The notes under the pieces are model-generated. The model ran no database searches and was not told where the DNA came from. It saw nothing but the letters and a program-made list of their open reading frames with translations. This document shows positions 34,870 through 44,450 of a stretch of 64,000 bases of DNA, piece by piece (positions within the stretch are counted from its first letter, which is position 1; each line of letters opens with the position of its first letter). The stretch is from positions 21,200,057 through 21,264,056 of the forward strand of contig CM037871.1 in the NCBI GenBank assembly GCA_021292105.1, read 5' to 3'. Source of the DNA: Anadara kagoshimensis. Its lineage: Eukaryota; Mollusca; Bivalvia; Arcoida; Arcidae. A program made the position numbers and the translations under genes.

Positions 34870-36820
34870 ACTATTTTGAGTCAGGGGCCCAGCTCATTTC
34901 AGAAAAATTTTAATAGTATAAATAGCAAATGTTTAAACTGATTTTTAGGAGCCATGGGCTACTGGGTCCCTGCTAATCTTCATCCTGATGTGGATATTTA
35001 CAGTCAAACCAGACTAAAGACATCTTATATATAAGGCCACCTGCTTTTAAAGGCCAGTAAAATTTTATCCAATATTCTTCATTCATTTTATTTAAACCTG
35101 TATATAAGGGAAATCTGCCTATAAAGCCACTTATACTGGTTCCTTTGGGTGGCCTTTGTAGACAGTTTGACTGTACTGTTTAGCGACTTAAGTACCTTGC
35201 AGTATTACATCTCATTATTTGCCAAGTTGGGGTGTGTTAATCCTAATTCACTGAATTTGCTTGTTAACACTAAAACTAAAAACCCATGAAAAAACTTGAC
35301 CAAACATAAGTCAATTTATTTGTAAGGGAGTTACAAGTGCAGGAAACTGTACAAGGTTAAGTTTTAAAATAGTGGAGAATTAAGAGTTAAGAAACCATAA
35401 GCAAGTTGAGAAATGCCTCCATCTGTAGCCTCCACTAAAGTTTAATTTGGACTGAATTTAAGCCTTAAAATACTGGCATCAAGCCTTTTCAAAACATTCT
35501 GTAAAAAAATCAATTTTTATGGGGAAGTGAAAAGGGAAGTTTGTAAAAAAATCAAATTTTAATGTGAAGTGAAAAGGGAAGTTTTACCAACAAGTTGAGA
35601 CAAGGTTTATAAATTGATCGACAATTTAAAAGATTGGAATCTTTCTCATATAGCCCAAAAACCAAGAATATCCACGAAAATAAAAAAAAATTTAAAAGGT
35701 CTGTGACCTCGCCAATTTTAATATCATGATGTTACTTTCACTTTTACATTTTTGCACTGCATGTTTCATTGTCTCATTTCTATAAAATAGCTCTAGATAA
35801 ATTCAGTCTATACACTATTTATTTAAAGACACACGGTGTAACAATGTTATTCTTTAAAACACACAACTTACAAAAAAAATTGTCTTTAAACACTGCACTA
35901 AATCCAAACATTTACTGTACGCTCTAGTGCCTCTATCGTACATACAATGCGTGCTTGCCATGGTTACGTCGCTCTGCACATCAAGCGTACAAATATTGAA
36001 AGATACGCCGTTGTAGGCATCGTGGAGCCCTACACAATAAGGCTTGCTACGGCGCTGTGCGTATCATGCATACAAATAGCGCATGTGCTCGACTACACTA
36101 CCGAATCCCATTGCTATTTATCAGTTTAAAATCAATTTGTCTCATTTTAAAATTATATTCACTTTTGGTATTTAAAAAAAGAAAGAAAAGAAAAAAATAG
36201 AAAAAGAAGTTTGTTTTCAACTGCGCTAAAAAATAAAACCAGGCCATTCAATGAATCAAACTTCGAACAACCTGACAACACGGAACACTAAAAATCAAGC
36301 CAGGCCTACACAGTATTACAAAACACATAATGTATAATATTAAATATTATGTAATATTATCATTAGTCCATTACACTAGCAATTAATGAATATTATACAA
36401 AGTGACTATAAGTCACTATAAGTACTTGAAAGATAATTATATTATAACAGTACAGTACCTTTGTAAACGTATGGTAGCTTGACGTCTACATTCTGCGAGC
36501 GGCCTATTTACTTTTCACCAGAACGCGACTTAAATGCTATTATATAGCGATTTTGCTTAGGATTTCCAGAAAATGGATTTTAACGCGGGAAAACCCCAAT
36601 ATCACGTGACATATTGATAAGGTGGCTCTTCTATCCATGCGTAAGGCTACCAGACTGTCAAGTCATTCCGTAACTATTATATCATAATATACATTCAGAT
36701 ATCATATAAATTATATTGACTACCTACCGTAGCATACAACTTTAAGTGTCATATCAGTTACGCCGAGACCCCACGAATAACTTGTGACGTACATCTTTTT
36801 AAAATTTAATGTGTGTGTGT
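34870..36820. other. Intergenic DNA, no gene recognised
   Basis: Mostly AT-rich with homopolymer runs. Two stretches are richer in GC and CpG than their surroundings: about 35920-36110 and about 36470-36620. Either could belong to a promoter or untranslated first exon of gene 1 on the minus strand, but no core promoter element can be assigned. ORFs here are short and unconvincing. Confidence 0.5.
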
Positions 36821-36821
36821 G

Positions 36822-36873
36822 CAGTGGCGGATTTAAGGGGCGGGTTGCGGGGGTTGCACCCCCCTTTGAAAAA

Positions 36874-36913
<40 letters not shown>

Positions 36914-37093
36914 ACTGATGTGACCCGATATGTTAATGTAACAACCCATTTCTGTATGTACGTGTTGTTCCGGATCGCGTTTACTAGACCCCACGTCTCT
37001 GGAAGCTCTCGCGCTCGTCGCTGGCACAGGTCTAGCATTGATATACTAGTAATCCTCACCCCCCCCCTTCAAAAAATCCTGGATCCGCCCCTG
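36822..37093. mobile_element. CAGnGGCGGAT-ended MITE, copy 1 (hAT-like)
   Basis: The left tip cagtggcggattta and right tip ggatccgcccctg are inverted relatives. It carries a (GA)n run at 36880-36910. The flanks are (GT)n, so a target duplication cannot be sized. It is inverted relative to copies 2 and 3. Tips and length suit a non-autonomous hAT-type element; the superfamily call is inference. Confidence 0.78.
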
Positions 37094-37157
37094 GTGTGTG
37101 TGGTGGGGGGGGGGGGGTTGTCGGTCACAAGCAGAGCTCTACAGCTGCTACAAGCTA

Positions 37158-37880
37158 TAGAGTCGGGTGCAATATATATTTGGACACTTTGTAAAATCCT
37201 TCTTTATTTCATATAAAACTACATGTATATAATTTTTTTTAAAATTCTCAAAACTTTATTTCTTGGTCAATTTCCATCACTTTTTCACCGTTAAATGTAA
37301 AATTAGTTCCAATAATTTTCAACATACTGTCCCTATTATAAGTCTAGAAAACAAAAGCCAGGGGCGGATCTAGGATTTTTGAAAGGGGGGGTTGAGAACT
37401 ATACAGGATTTTTTTAAAGGGGGATGAAAATTACATCAATGCTAGATGCGAGCGCCGAAGGCGCGAGCTTCCAGAGACGATGGGTCTAGGGCCGATGGGG
37501 GCCAAGAAAATAATTTTGATCAGTCAATATCTCACTCTTTCTCTCTCTTTAATTTTTTCAAAGGGGGGGGGGTTGCAACCCCCGCAACCCTCCCCTAAAT
37601 CCGCCACTGAAAAGCTGATGTTTAACAGCCACGTGAAGCATGACTATATAGTGAATTTCAATTTTAGAAATTGTCCATTGAATTTGAAATGTCTATTTAA
37701 AAAAGCGAAAATTTCTTTTCTTATTATTTTTAAGAAAAACTTCAACAAATTTTACATTTAACAGCGAAAAATCATGGAAAGTCACCAAGAAATAAATTTT
37801 TGAGAATTTAAAAAAAATGGTTTATATGAAACAAAGAAGGGTTTTACAAAGTGTCCGCATATATATTGCACCACTCTCTG
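37158..37880. mobile_element. Long-TIR element interrupted by MITE copy 2
   Basis: Arms of about 135 bp (37158-37293 and 37746-37880) are inverted copies, starting 'ggtgcaatatatatttggac' on the left and ending with its diverged complement near 37870. Shared internal marks are 'aattctcaaaactttatttc' and 'ttaaatgtaaaatt'. The hAT-like MITE (37359-37609) lies inside. No transposase is seen. Confidence 0.75.
37359..37609. mobile_element. CAGnGGCGGAT-ended MITE, copy 2
   Basis: The tips are caggggcggatct and aaatccgccactg, flanked by 'aaaagc' on both sides. It contains a GC-rich internal hairpin 'gcgagcgccgaaggcgcgagc' conserved in copy 3. It is inserted in the long-TIR element 37158-37880. Confidence 0.82.
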
Positions 37881-38088
37881 ACTGTATGTCGTAAATAAAC
37901 GTTGTCATCCGGGCACCAACACTCCGTTTGTGTTTCACCATCGTCGTCATGTGACATCAGTTTTTGCAGCCTTTATGCACATGACTACTTTTTGAATGTA
38001 TTATTTCATAAAAATTCAAAAGTAGCACATGACCTGACCAGCCCAATGAACGCGCGGTGACTTGAAGTTACGTTGATTTATCTGTGTC

Positions 38089-38378
38089 CAGGGGCGGATC
38101 CAGGATTTTTTTAAAGGGGGGGGGGGGGGGTTTGAGGACTATTCAGGTTTTTAAAGGGGGGTTGAGAATTATCCAGGATTTTTTGAAAGGGAGGGTGAGA
38201 ATTTTTTTTTAGGTGCGAGCGCCGAAGGCGCGAGCTCCAGAGACGAGGGGTCTAGGACAGAGCCCCGATGGGGGCCACGAAAATAATTTTTAATCAGTCA
38301 ATATCTCTCTTTTTTTTTAAATTTTTCAAAGGTGGGGTTGCAACCCCCGCAATCCCCCCCCCTTTAAATCCGCCACTG
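38089..38378. mobile_element. CAGnGGCGGAT-ended MITE, copy 3
   Basis: The tips are caggggcggatcc and aaatccgccactg. 'gtgtc(c)' flanks both sides, fitting a 5-6 bp target duplication. The body shares the GC hairpin and a 'gatgggggccacgaaaataa'-type block with copy 2. Confidence 0.82.
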
Positions 38379-39424
38379 GTGTCCCTTAGATCTCTTTTCC
38401 GATTAGTCATTCAAATTCTTACCAAGTCTAGACTGGGTAAAAATCGTGATGAAACGCCAAACAGTACGTAATATTCGGCAATTTAAATGTTCTGTTTTAC
38501 CAGACCCCACCTCACCCCACCAACCGACTGTCCGCTCCGCACTGTCAGTGCAAACACGTTGAAAAAAAACTGGCCTTGACCTTTGACCGATAACAACACA
38601 CGATTATCATGACACATCGTCTGGTTACAAGTACACGATCGATGATTTTCTGAAAATGTTTTTCTCAAACAAGGTGGCTCTTCTCCGGGTCATATTTACA
38701 AACGTAATTTTCAAAAAATATAATGAGAAAGATAACAACCCGGTCTGTATTGTGATTTTCAAAATATGCATATGTATAGAATTTAGACTAGTCAAACATT
38801 TATGATAAAAAACTGATAAACAACGTTTGATTTTATAAAAGGAGATAGTGAAGTTGGGAGGGGAGGTGGGATAGTCCGATTGTATTGTGATTTTCAAAAT
38901 ATGCACATGTATAAAATTTAGACTGGTCAAATAACTGATAAACAACGTTTGATTTTCTAAAAGGAGATAGTCATTGTTAAAACTGGGAAGGGAGGTGGGA
39001 TTGTCCGAGTGTAATAAAACCTAATTTTATTTATATATTTTTAATTTATTGTTTTATGGCAAACCCCACAAAGGCACATATATATGCCATTCATGATTAT
39101 CATAAAACCTACTGCATTTCAGCTCAGCTGGCCTGTCCAAGTTTTCACACTAAGCAGTAACGAATTGGTAGCTCATTTCGGACCGCTAGCAATTGCTTCA
39201 CATTTGAACCTAAAAGACCCTCTATAAAGAAAAAGAAAATCCTCTAAATAAGCATTTGCCTATAAACTTCATATTTCTTAAACCCCATGGGTTGTCCTCA
39301 TTTGTAAACAGGGTTTATCGTAAGATACGCCCTTTTTGATATATTTCAATAAAGCCTGTTATTTAGCGACATCTCTAGCTATCAAGACCATTCAGACCCC
39401 TTTGCTTAATTTTTCAACCAAATA
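38379..39424. other. Intergenic, small internal duplications
   Basis: No gene recognised. A block of about 125 bp ('attgtgattttcaaaatatg', 'aaaactgataaacaacgttt', 'gagggaggtggga'-like) is repeated at about 38748-38870 and 38882-39005. Another fragment resembling the 'gcctgtcc' MITE starts near 39130. Confidence 0.55.
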
Positions 39425-39627
39425 CAGTACAGTCCTGTCGAAAATTTAACACTAACCTAACACATAAGTGGCGAGTTGGTAGCTCATCTTGGCCCCTCGT
39501 TATCTCGGAACATTTTGGTAGCTTCTATCTATATGTATCTCTCGAGCTTTTATCCCACTAGCTATCTACCGAGATATACAATGTACCTCGGTCACTCGGC
39601 AGTCAAACTTAGACGCTTTTTCCTTAG

Positions 39628-39967
39628 CCCTGTAGTAGCTCAGTTGGTAGAGTGCTCGCTCTGTAAGTGGGAGGTCGTGGGTTCGATCCCCGGCCGGGTC
39701 TGACCCAAGACTTGAAAGTGGGCAGTGACTGTTCTTTCGCCAAACACTCGGCATTACGAAATGAAAGTCACGGTTCTTTCGGATTGGAACTTATAATAAA
39801 CGAGGTCCCGTGTCATGGTAGGCTTGGCACGCTAAAGAACCCTGCTGTTTAATGCCATCAGCGCGTCACACAGGCAAAATTTCTGCACATTCACCTATAA
39901 ACTATAGCTGGCGACGTCTCGATATAAGTGAAATATTCTTGACTGGGACGTTAAACACCAATACTCA
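39628..39967 (+). mobile_element. Best full-length plus-strand tRNA-SINE
   Basis: The head 'gtagctcagttggtagagtg' is an A box and 'ggttcgatccc' a B box, together forming a tRNA-like promoter for RNA polymerase III. The body has 'actcggcattacgaaatgaa' and the 3' end 'cgatataagtgaaatattct' then 'gactgggacgttaaacacca'. It is the reference against which the other copies were identified. The RUDI/V-SINE class of molluscs is a possible match, from memory only. Confidence 0.88.
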
Positions 39968-40097
39968 CTCCTTAGCCCAGTATTCATTCGACAAGGTCTG
40001 TGGTTTGTTGACTGGAATGGGAATCACAAGTTTTTTGTTTTGCGAATAAACTACATTGTTATGTAGCATGAAAATGCTGTGAGGATCGGAGAGCTAC

Positions 40098-40174
<77 letters not shown>
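40098..40174. repeat. (TA)n microsatellite
   Basis: About 38 TA units without interruption. It is followed at 40266-40330 by (GT)n and (GA)n runs, which create spurious ORFs. Confidence 0.97.
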
Positions 40175-40178
<4 letters not shown>

Positions 40179-40288
40179 TAGTAGTATTGTTTAACGTCAC
40201 ATCAGCAATCTTGAAATCGGTTATTGATGGCCATATTAATATCTAGTAAGTTGAAGAACAAGTTCGTGTGTGTGTGTGTGTGTGTGTG

Positions 40289-40330
<42 letters not shown>

Positions 40331-40549
40331 TGTGTGTATACATGTTTTGTGGTCTGTCTTGTGCTAGCTCACGGAGTTGGTAAGCCACATGCAGACACGC
40401 ATTGTATTATGTATTCCGTTTTGGTTAGTTTTTTGTCACATAATATACCTCTACTCCCATATTGTCACATTATACCGACACCCGGTGAACAAGTCGATAC
40501 CGAGCGTCAGGCGAATAAGCGATATCTTAATTTTTAAAGTACATGTATT

Positions 40550-40630
40550 GTGTAAAACCCCACCGGGGTTCGAACTCGCAATCTCCCACTTACAAGGTGG
40601 ACGCTCTGCTACTGATGCGGTATGTATGTG
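40550..40630 (-). mobile_element. tRNA-like SINE head fragment
   Basis: On the minus strand it reads 'agcagagcgtccaccttgta' and 'gggagattgcgagttcgaac', a tRNA-like D-arm/anticodon region and B box. The acceptor stem is not convincing, so it is read as a SINE head rather than a functional tRNA. Confidence 0.5.
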
Positions 40631-41192
40631 CTAGGGTCATTGATAGTACAGTACCCCGTTTGACGTCCTTGGATAGAAACTGCGACGTCGTCGAACTGAA
40701 CTTTTAATATACTAGTAACATTTATTTTCTCAACATCTTTGAATTTCAATAAGTTACAAGAAAGTTTTACCACATTAAAACAAACGTCAAATTAACAAAT
40801 TGACTAAAACATGTAAAATTTATATAAAATGCAATGTAGATGTCAGATAAGTGTACAAAATTGTAGAACCAAATTCTGTTATAGAGGGTGTATGCGTCAT
40901 TTCCCAATTAAAAAAATGGTTATGGAGGAGCTCTGCATGTTGCCATGTGAGCTATGTACAATGTGCGATTACAGATTACAACGTCTATTAATCGTGCAAA
41001 TCCCCTCTAGGACACCGAAATTCTAGTGAGAAAGTGTGTCAGTTCGCTTGTAGAAGGTAGGTAGTTTTCTTAGGAAACTCTGGTTTCTTGCACCATCCAG
41101 GGGTCTAACTGAAGCAAATTTGGGGCCGAAATTGGGCCCCTTCCCAATGCAATAAAGTATATATGCTTTTATCCCAATGGTAAGTAGAGGAA

Positions 41193-41245
41193 AAACCAGG
41201 GTTCTGGCTCACTTCCGGTCGATTTTCCCCGTTACTTTAATATGG
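41193..41245 (+). repeat. Left terminal inverted repeat of the ATPase element
   Basis: It runs from 'aaaccaggg' through 'cttccggtcgattttccccg' to 'tactttaatatgga'. It matches the right end with a few mismatches and single-base indels (ccagggttc versus ccaggggttc; ttttcccc versus ttttccc). Confidence 0.85.
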
Positions 41246-41920
41246 AGCCTTCCGCGCCTTCCCAACGAGTGTAAGGCGCTATTCAGGTGAATGGATCCGT
41301 GGGTTAATAGCTCGAGGTTTATTTACTTGCATGCTTATTCATCCATAACATGTCACTAGAGCAGACGACAAACTTTAAAATCGGCGGTATAGTAAAGTAC
41401 ATTTTATTCAGTGTGTGTGTCTACAAATGCGATCAGTTTTATTTACAAATATTTATTTACAAAAGTCAAAACGTTTGTTACAACCCTTAAATAAACATTG
41501 TTACGATGCACGCTCACACGGGACCTATTCTAGAACATTCTTTAAACACGTCTATACATGAATTAAACATTGGTTGTGCAATAAAGGGGATTCCCCTAAG
41601 AATTTTCGAGCGTTACCTATTTACCGTAAATTTTCGAATATATAACATTTTCTTTTATTGTTATATAGTAGTTTTTTTCAATAAGAGAGATTCATATTAT
41701 CCTGTCCGTATAATGTATGAGTTTGTTAGCTATGTTATTTCTTTTGACAAGTCAATGCGTATAGAGATGTGTTTAACTAAAAGGAGCCCTTTCCTTTTAT
41801 AGAATAGCCCATACACAATCGATATGATTGTACCTTATTTTGGTACGTATATGAAGAACAGATTTGTAATAATCTTTCATTTGTTGTGATTGCTCGGAAG
41901 AAGTAAGACGTGTGAACAAT

Positions 41921-42639
41921 ATGAGGTATCAATGTTCTATTTGCGTTAAATCCTATGTCTGGCCGTTTGATTTAAAACGTCACATGAAAAATGTTCATTC
42001 CTCGCAACAGCAGCAGCAGCAGCCACCACAACAGCAGCAACCACCATCACAGCAGCAGCCGCCGCCGTAGCAGCAGCAACCACCATCACAGCAGCAGGAG
42101 CAGCAGACACCACCACAACATCAGCAGCCACTACAACAGCAGCAACCACCATCACAGCAGGAGCAGCCGCCACCGCAGCAGCAGCAGCCACCACCACCAC
42201 CACCACAGCAGCAGCAGCAGCAGCAAAGTTTTACCTTTCTACATCCATATACCGCTATATGATCTGGTCCAGCGTCATGTGGTAAAACGTATCTCGTCAT
42301 GACTTTACTAGAGAAAAACCAAGAAAAGATTTACCCACCGCCACAGAGGATCGTATGGCTATACAGGCGATGGCAACCGCTATATCAGGAAATCCAAAAA
42401 TCGGTTCGACCGGCAGTCGAGTTTATACAGGGCATACCGTTAGATTTGGACAAGGACAGCTTTCTAGATCCTAACGTGAGGAATTTGATTGTACTCGATG
42501 ACCTCATGTCCGTGAAAAATGCCAGAATCAACGATTTATTTACCGAAGGGAGTCACCATAGAAATCTCTCCGTCATGCCACCAACCAGAATTTATACTTT
42601 AATAAAGACCCCACACAGAGAAGTAGCTGTCATTATCTG
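41921..42639 (+). pseudogene. C2H2 finger - Q/P linker - P-loop packaging ATPase, disrupted
   Basis: The reading starts with the classical finger CSICVKSYVWPFDLKRHMKNVH, read here as C-x2-C-x12-H-x4-H. A Q/P-rich stretch of about 60 codons from CAG/CCA repeats follows, then a Walker A motif GPASCGKT near 42260-42285 and a Walker B-type NLIVLDDLM near 42485-42510, then GSHHRNLSV. This layout is typical of the FtsK/HerA-related genome-packaging ATPase of Polinton/adintovirus-like elements. Breaks: an in-frame TAG at 42068-42070, a TGA just before the Walker A motif (about 42261), and a frame change near 42580, after which the reading continues in the next ORF's frame. As it stands the gene cannot give a full-length product. 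Confidence 0.75.
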
Positions 42640-42642
42640 ATT

Positions 42643-43227
42643 TTGTTTAATAACCCTATCGACAAACAACGGATTATGACTTTGGCTAGACAGATGTACC
42701 CGCGGAAGAGTTATTTGTTTATGGATAAGTTTGAAGAAGCGACATCTAAGCAGTATGGTTACATGGTGGTAGACCTCAAACCGACAACACCTGATTCCTA
42801 TAGATTACAGAGTAACGTACTGAATCGGCAAATAGGTTCCAATGACAAAGCAGAAAAATCTGATGACAAAGTAGAACCTATAAAGGGGACTGTTGGTGTA
42901 GATGTATCTCATTCTTCAGAGGACTATCAAAGTGAACAGACGTGTGACATGGCATCTTGTGACGATTGTGGTACTATGTTTGCAGACCACCACGATTTAC
43001 AGCGGCATGTTAAACGCTGGTGTGCAGAAAAAAGTGATGCCGAGAAAGGTTATGCCGAGTTGAGAACATTAAATCCACCCGATTATTATCAGTCACGGAA
43101 ATATGCAGAACTGAAAACACTTCAGCCTCCAGATTATTACCAGCATGAACAGTACGCTGATTTAAAAACGCTATCGCCATCCAACAACACAAAAAGAAAG
43201 GCAGATAATTTGCCTGAGAGTAGTTAA
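42643..43227 (+). CDS. ATPase C-terminus joined to C2HC finger and YAELKTL repeat region
   Basis: An open frame of 194 codons. The first part (NPIDKQRIMTLARQMYP ... YGYMVVDLK) is the usual C-terminal end of packaging ATPases of this family, so it belongs to the gene broken upstream near 42580. After a charged spacer comes CDDCGTMFADHHDLQRHVKRWC, a C2HC-type finger. The tail has three copies of a YAELKTLxPPDYYQ-like motif (about 43050-43185). The in-frame ATG at 42643 may not be a real start. Confidence 0.6.
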   Translation: MFNNPIDKQRIMTLARQMYPRKSYLFMDKFEEATSKQYGYMVVDLKPTTPDSYRLQSNVLNRQIGSNDKAEKSDDKVEPIKGTVGVDVSHSSEDYQSEQTCDMASCDDCGTMFADHHDLQRHVKRWCAEKSDAEKGYAELRTLNPPDYYQSRKYAELKTLQPPDYYQHEQYADLKTLSPSNNTKRKADNLPESS

Positions 43228-43233
43228 AAAAAG

Positions 43234-43668
43234 ATGAGATGGGGAGAAAACAGAGAAAATGAAGCGTTTGAAGATCTAGTGGATGTATCCAAAAGACAAA
43301 CAAAAACATTGTGGGACGAAAAAATGAAGAAATATACAGAAAATGGTATTTCTGAAAAGGAGGCTAAAGAAAAGGCTGAAAGGAAATTAAAGTCAGAAGA
43401 TTTGAAAGCCCTCGTAGACAATTATATCGTTATCATCAAGTATATCGTTCGTCTGAAAAATGGCATGTTGCATAGAAAAGTTGTGGAGAAAGTACAGCAG
43501 TATGCAGAAGAAGGGTACGACTGGTTGAAGGCTATACGCATGGCAGTTGGCAAGTATACACATCAACTAGAAACATTTTTGAAAAAAGATGAAGAAAATG
43601 GAAGCGAGACAGAAACAGAAGGCGAGGAGGAGGAAACCGGTGATGACGAAGACGAGGAAGTGGAATAA
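43234..43668 (+). CDS. Acidic-tailed helical protein of the ATPase element (unknown)
   Basis: 144 residues, starting 6 bases after the preceding stop. The first 110 residues are rich in Lys/Glu and predicted helical (EKEAKEKAERKLKSEDLKALV ...). The last 30 are almost all Glu/Asp/Gly/Thr (ETETEGEEEETGDDEDEEVE). There is no family match that I recognise. The tight spacing to both neighbours suggests a virus-like compact transcript. The frame is intact although the ATPase is broken. Confidence 0.55.
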   Translation: MRWGENRENEAFEDLVDVSKRQTKTLWDEKMKKYTENGISEKEAKEKAERKLKSEDLKALVDNYIVIIKYIVRLKNGMLHRKVVEKVQQYAEEGYDWLKAIRMAVGKYTHQLETFLKKDEENGSETETEGEEEETGDDEDEEVE

Positions 43669-43671
43669 TAT

Positions 43672-43854
43672 ATGTTTATTACTGACAATTATGTCAAAAA
43701 ATTACTGGACACCGGGAGAGTTATTTTAAAGTATTTTATTCAGAGAGCGAACTACCCTGGAAAGGCCATATTTCGGGCCCTGCATGGAAGGAAAGGGGCG
43801 TACGTCAATGCAGATCGCAACGAATACTTCCATGTAGGTGGTAGGCGGTTCTAA
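43672..43854 (+). CDS. Short basic ORF at the end of the ATPase element (unknown)
   Basis: 60 residues beginning 3 bases after the previous stop. It includes VKKLLDTGRVILKYFIQ, then a Gly/Arg/Tyr-rich end (LHGRKGAYVNADRN, VGGRRF). It is basic, in contrast to the acidic protein before it. The family is not recognised. Its reality is supported by spacing and by lying in the element's coding strip. Confidence 0.4.
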   Translation: MFITDNYVKKLLDTGRVILKYFIQRANYPGKAIFRALHGRKGAYVNADRNEYFHVGGRRF

Positions 43855-44015
43855 CGTTAAGGGCTTCAGTACTTGTTGAACATACTAGAGACAGATCAAC
43901 CAGTACTGGGCACTCGATGTTATCTGTTAGGATTGTATATGGGGATTATGTACAAACGTTGTGACTTTTGTAAATAAATGGTTGTAAATAAATCTGGTAG
44001 TCTTTGTCTTTATTT

Positions 44016-44017
<2 letters not shown>

Positions 44018-44052
<35 letters not shown>
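44018..44052. repeat. (CA)n microsatellite
   Basis: About 17 CA units follow the end of the coding strip within the ATPase element. Confidence 0.95.
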
Positions 44053-44056
<4 letters not shown>

Positions 44057-44166
44057 TAAAATGTACTTGACTCTTCCACACTTTGTCGTCTGCTAAAATT
44101 AGAACTTATCATGTCGCGGGCGATTAACTATAAATACACATATAAACAAAATGTACCTGCAAACCA

Positions 44167-44360
44167 CACTAGGGAAAGGACTTATTATGGGTGATTAACT
44201 ACAAATATAAACACCCTTCACCTGTCTATACTATCTCCGTCCCACGCACCTGGAATTGACGGTTTCGGTGTCCCTTACACTAGGGAAAGGACTTGTTATG
44301 GGTGATTAACTACAAATATAAACACCCGTCACCTGCCAACCTATCTCCGTCCCACGCACC
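44167..44360. repeat. 111-bp subterminal tandem repeat of the ATPase element
   Basis: 'cactagggaaaggactt' begins at 44167 and again at 44278; each unit includes 'gggtgattaactacaaatat' and 'tatctccgtcccacgcacc'. A partial third unit is visible just before (gcgattaactataaatacac near 44120). It lies next to the right terminal repeat. Confidence 0.85.
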
Positions 44361-44393
44361 AGGGTGGGACGGCTTCAGTGGGACAAGACTCCC

Positions 44394-44445
44394 CATATTA
44401 AAGTAACGGGAAAATCGACCGGAAGTGCGCCAGAACCCCTGGTTT
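44394..44445 (-). repeat. Right terminal inverted repeat of the ATPase element
   Basis: It reads 'ccatattaaagtaacgggaa', then 'aatcgaccggaagtgcgcca', then 'gaacccctggttt', the complement of the left end at 41193-41245. Confidence 0.85.
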
Positions 44446-44450
44446 GGTAA

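Larger units (their letters stand above)
41184..44444. mobile_element. 3.25-kb TIR element with packaging-type ATPase (Maverick/adintovirus-like remnant)
   Basis: Ends at about 41193-41245 and 44394-44445 are inverted copies over roughly 50 bp (gttctggctcacttccggtc on the left; its complement with a g/t change on the right). TGGTAA lies outside both ends (41178-41183, 44445-44450), a candidate 6-bp target duplication, though nine left-end bases have no right-end partner. All recognised ORFs between the ends are on the plus strand: finger-ATPase (broken), a C2HC protein, an acidic helical protein and a short basic protein. No integrase, DNA polymerase or capsid gene is seen, so the element would depend on other copies. 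Family assignment rests on the ATPase motifs. Confidence 0.75.

Noticed and set aside
39628..39705. A functional tRNA gene
   Set aside because: The A and B boxes are good, but the segment continues into a SINE body repeated several times in the window, and I could not pair a proper acceptor stem.
40268..40537. ORF beginning with Cys/Val and Arg/Glu repeats
   Set aside because: Translation of (GT)n and (GA)n microsatellites followed by unrelated sequence.
41506..41802. 98-codon plus-strand ORF in the left part of the ATPase element
   Set aside because: No recognisable motif, AT-rich composition and no packing with the downstream ORFs; chance cannot be excluded, so it was not annotated as a gene.
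41946..42206. Minus-strand ORF rich in Val/Ala over the ATPase element
   Set aside because: It is the complement of the CAG/CCA repeat coding for the Q/P linker; the plus strand carries the finger and Walker motifs.
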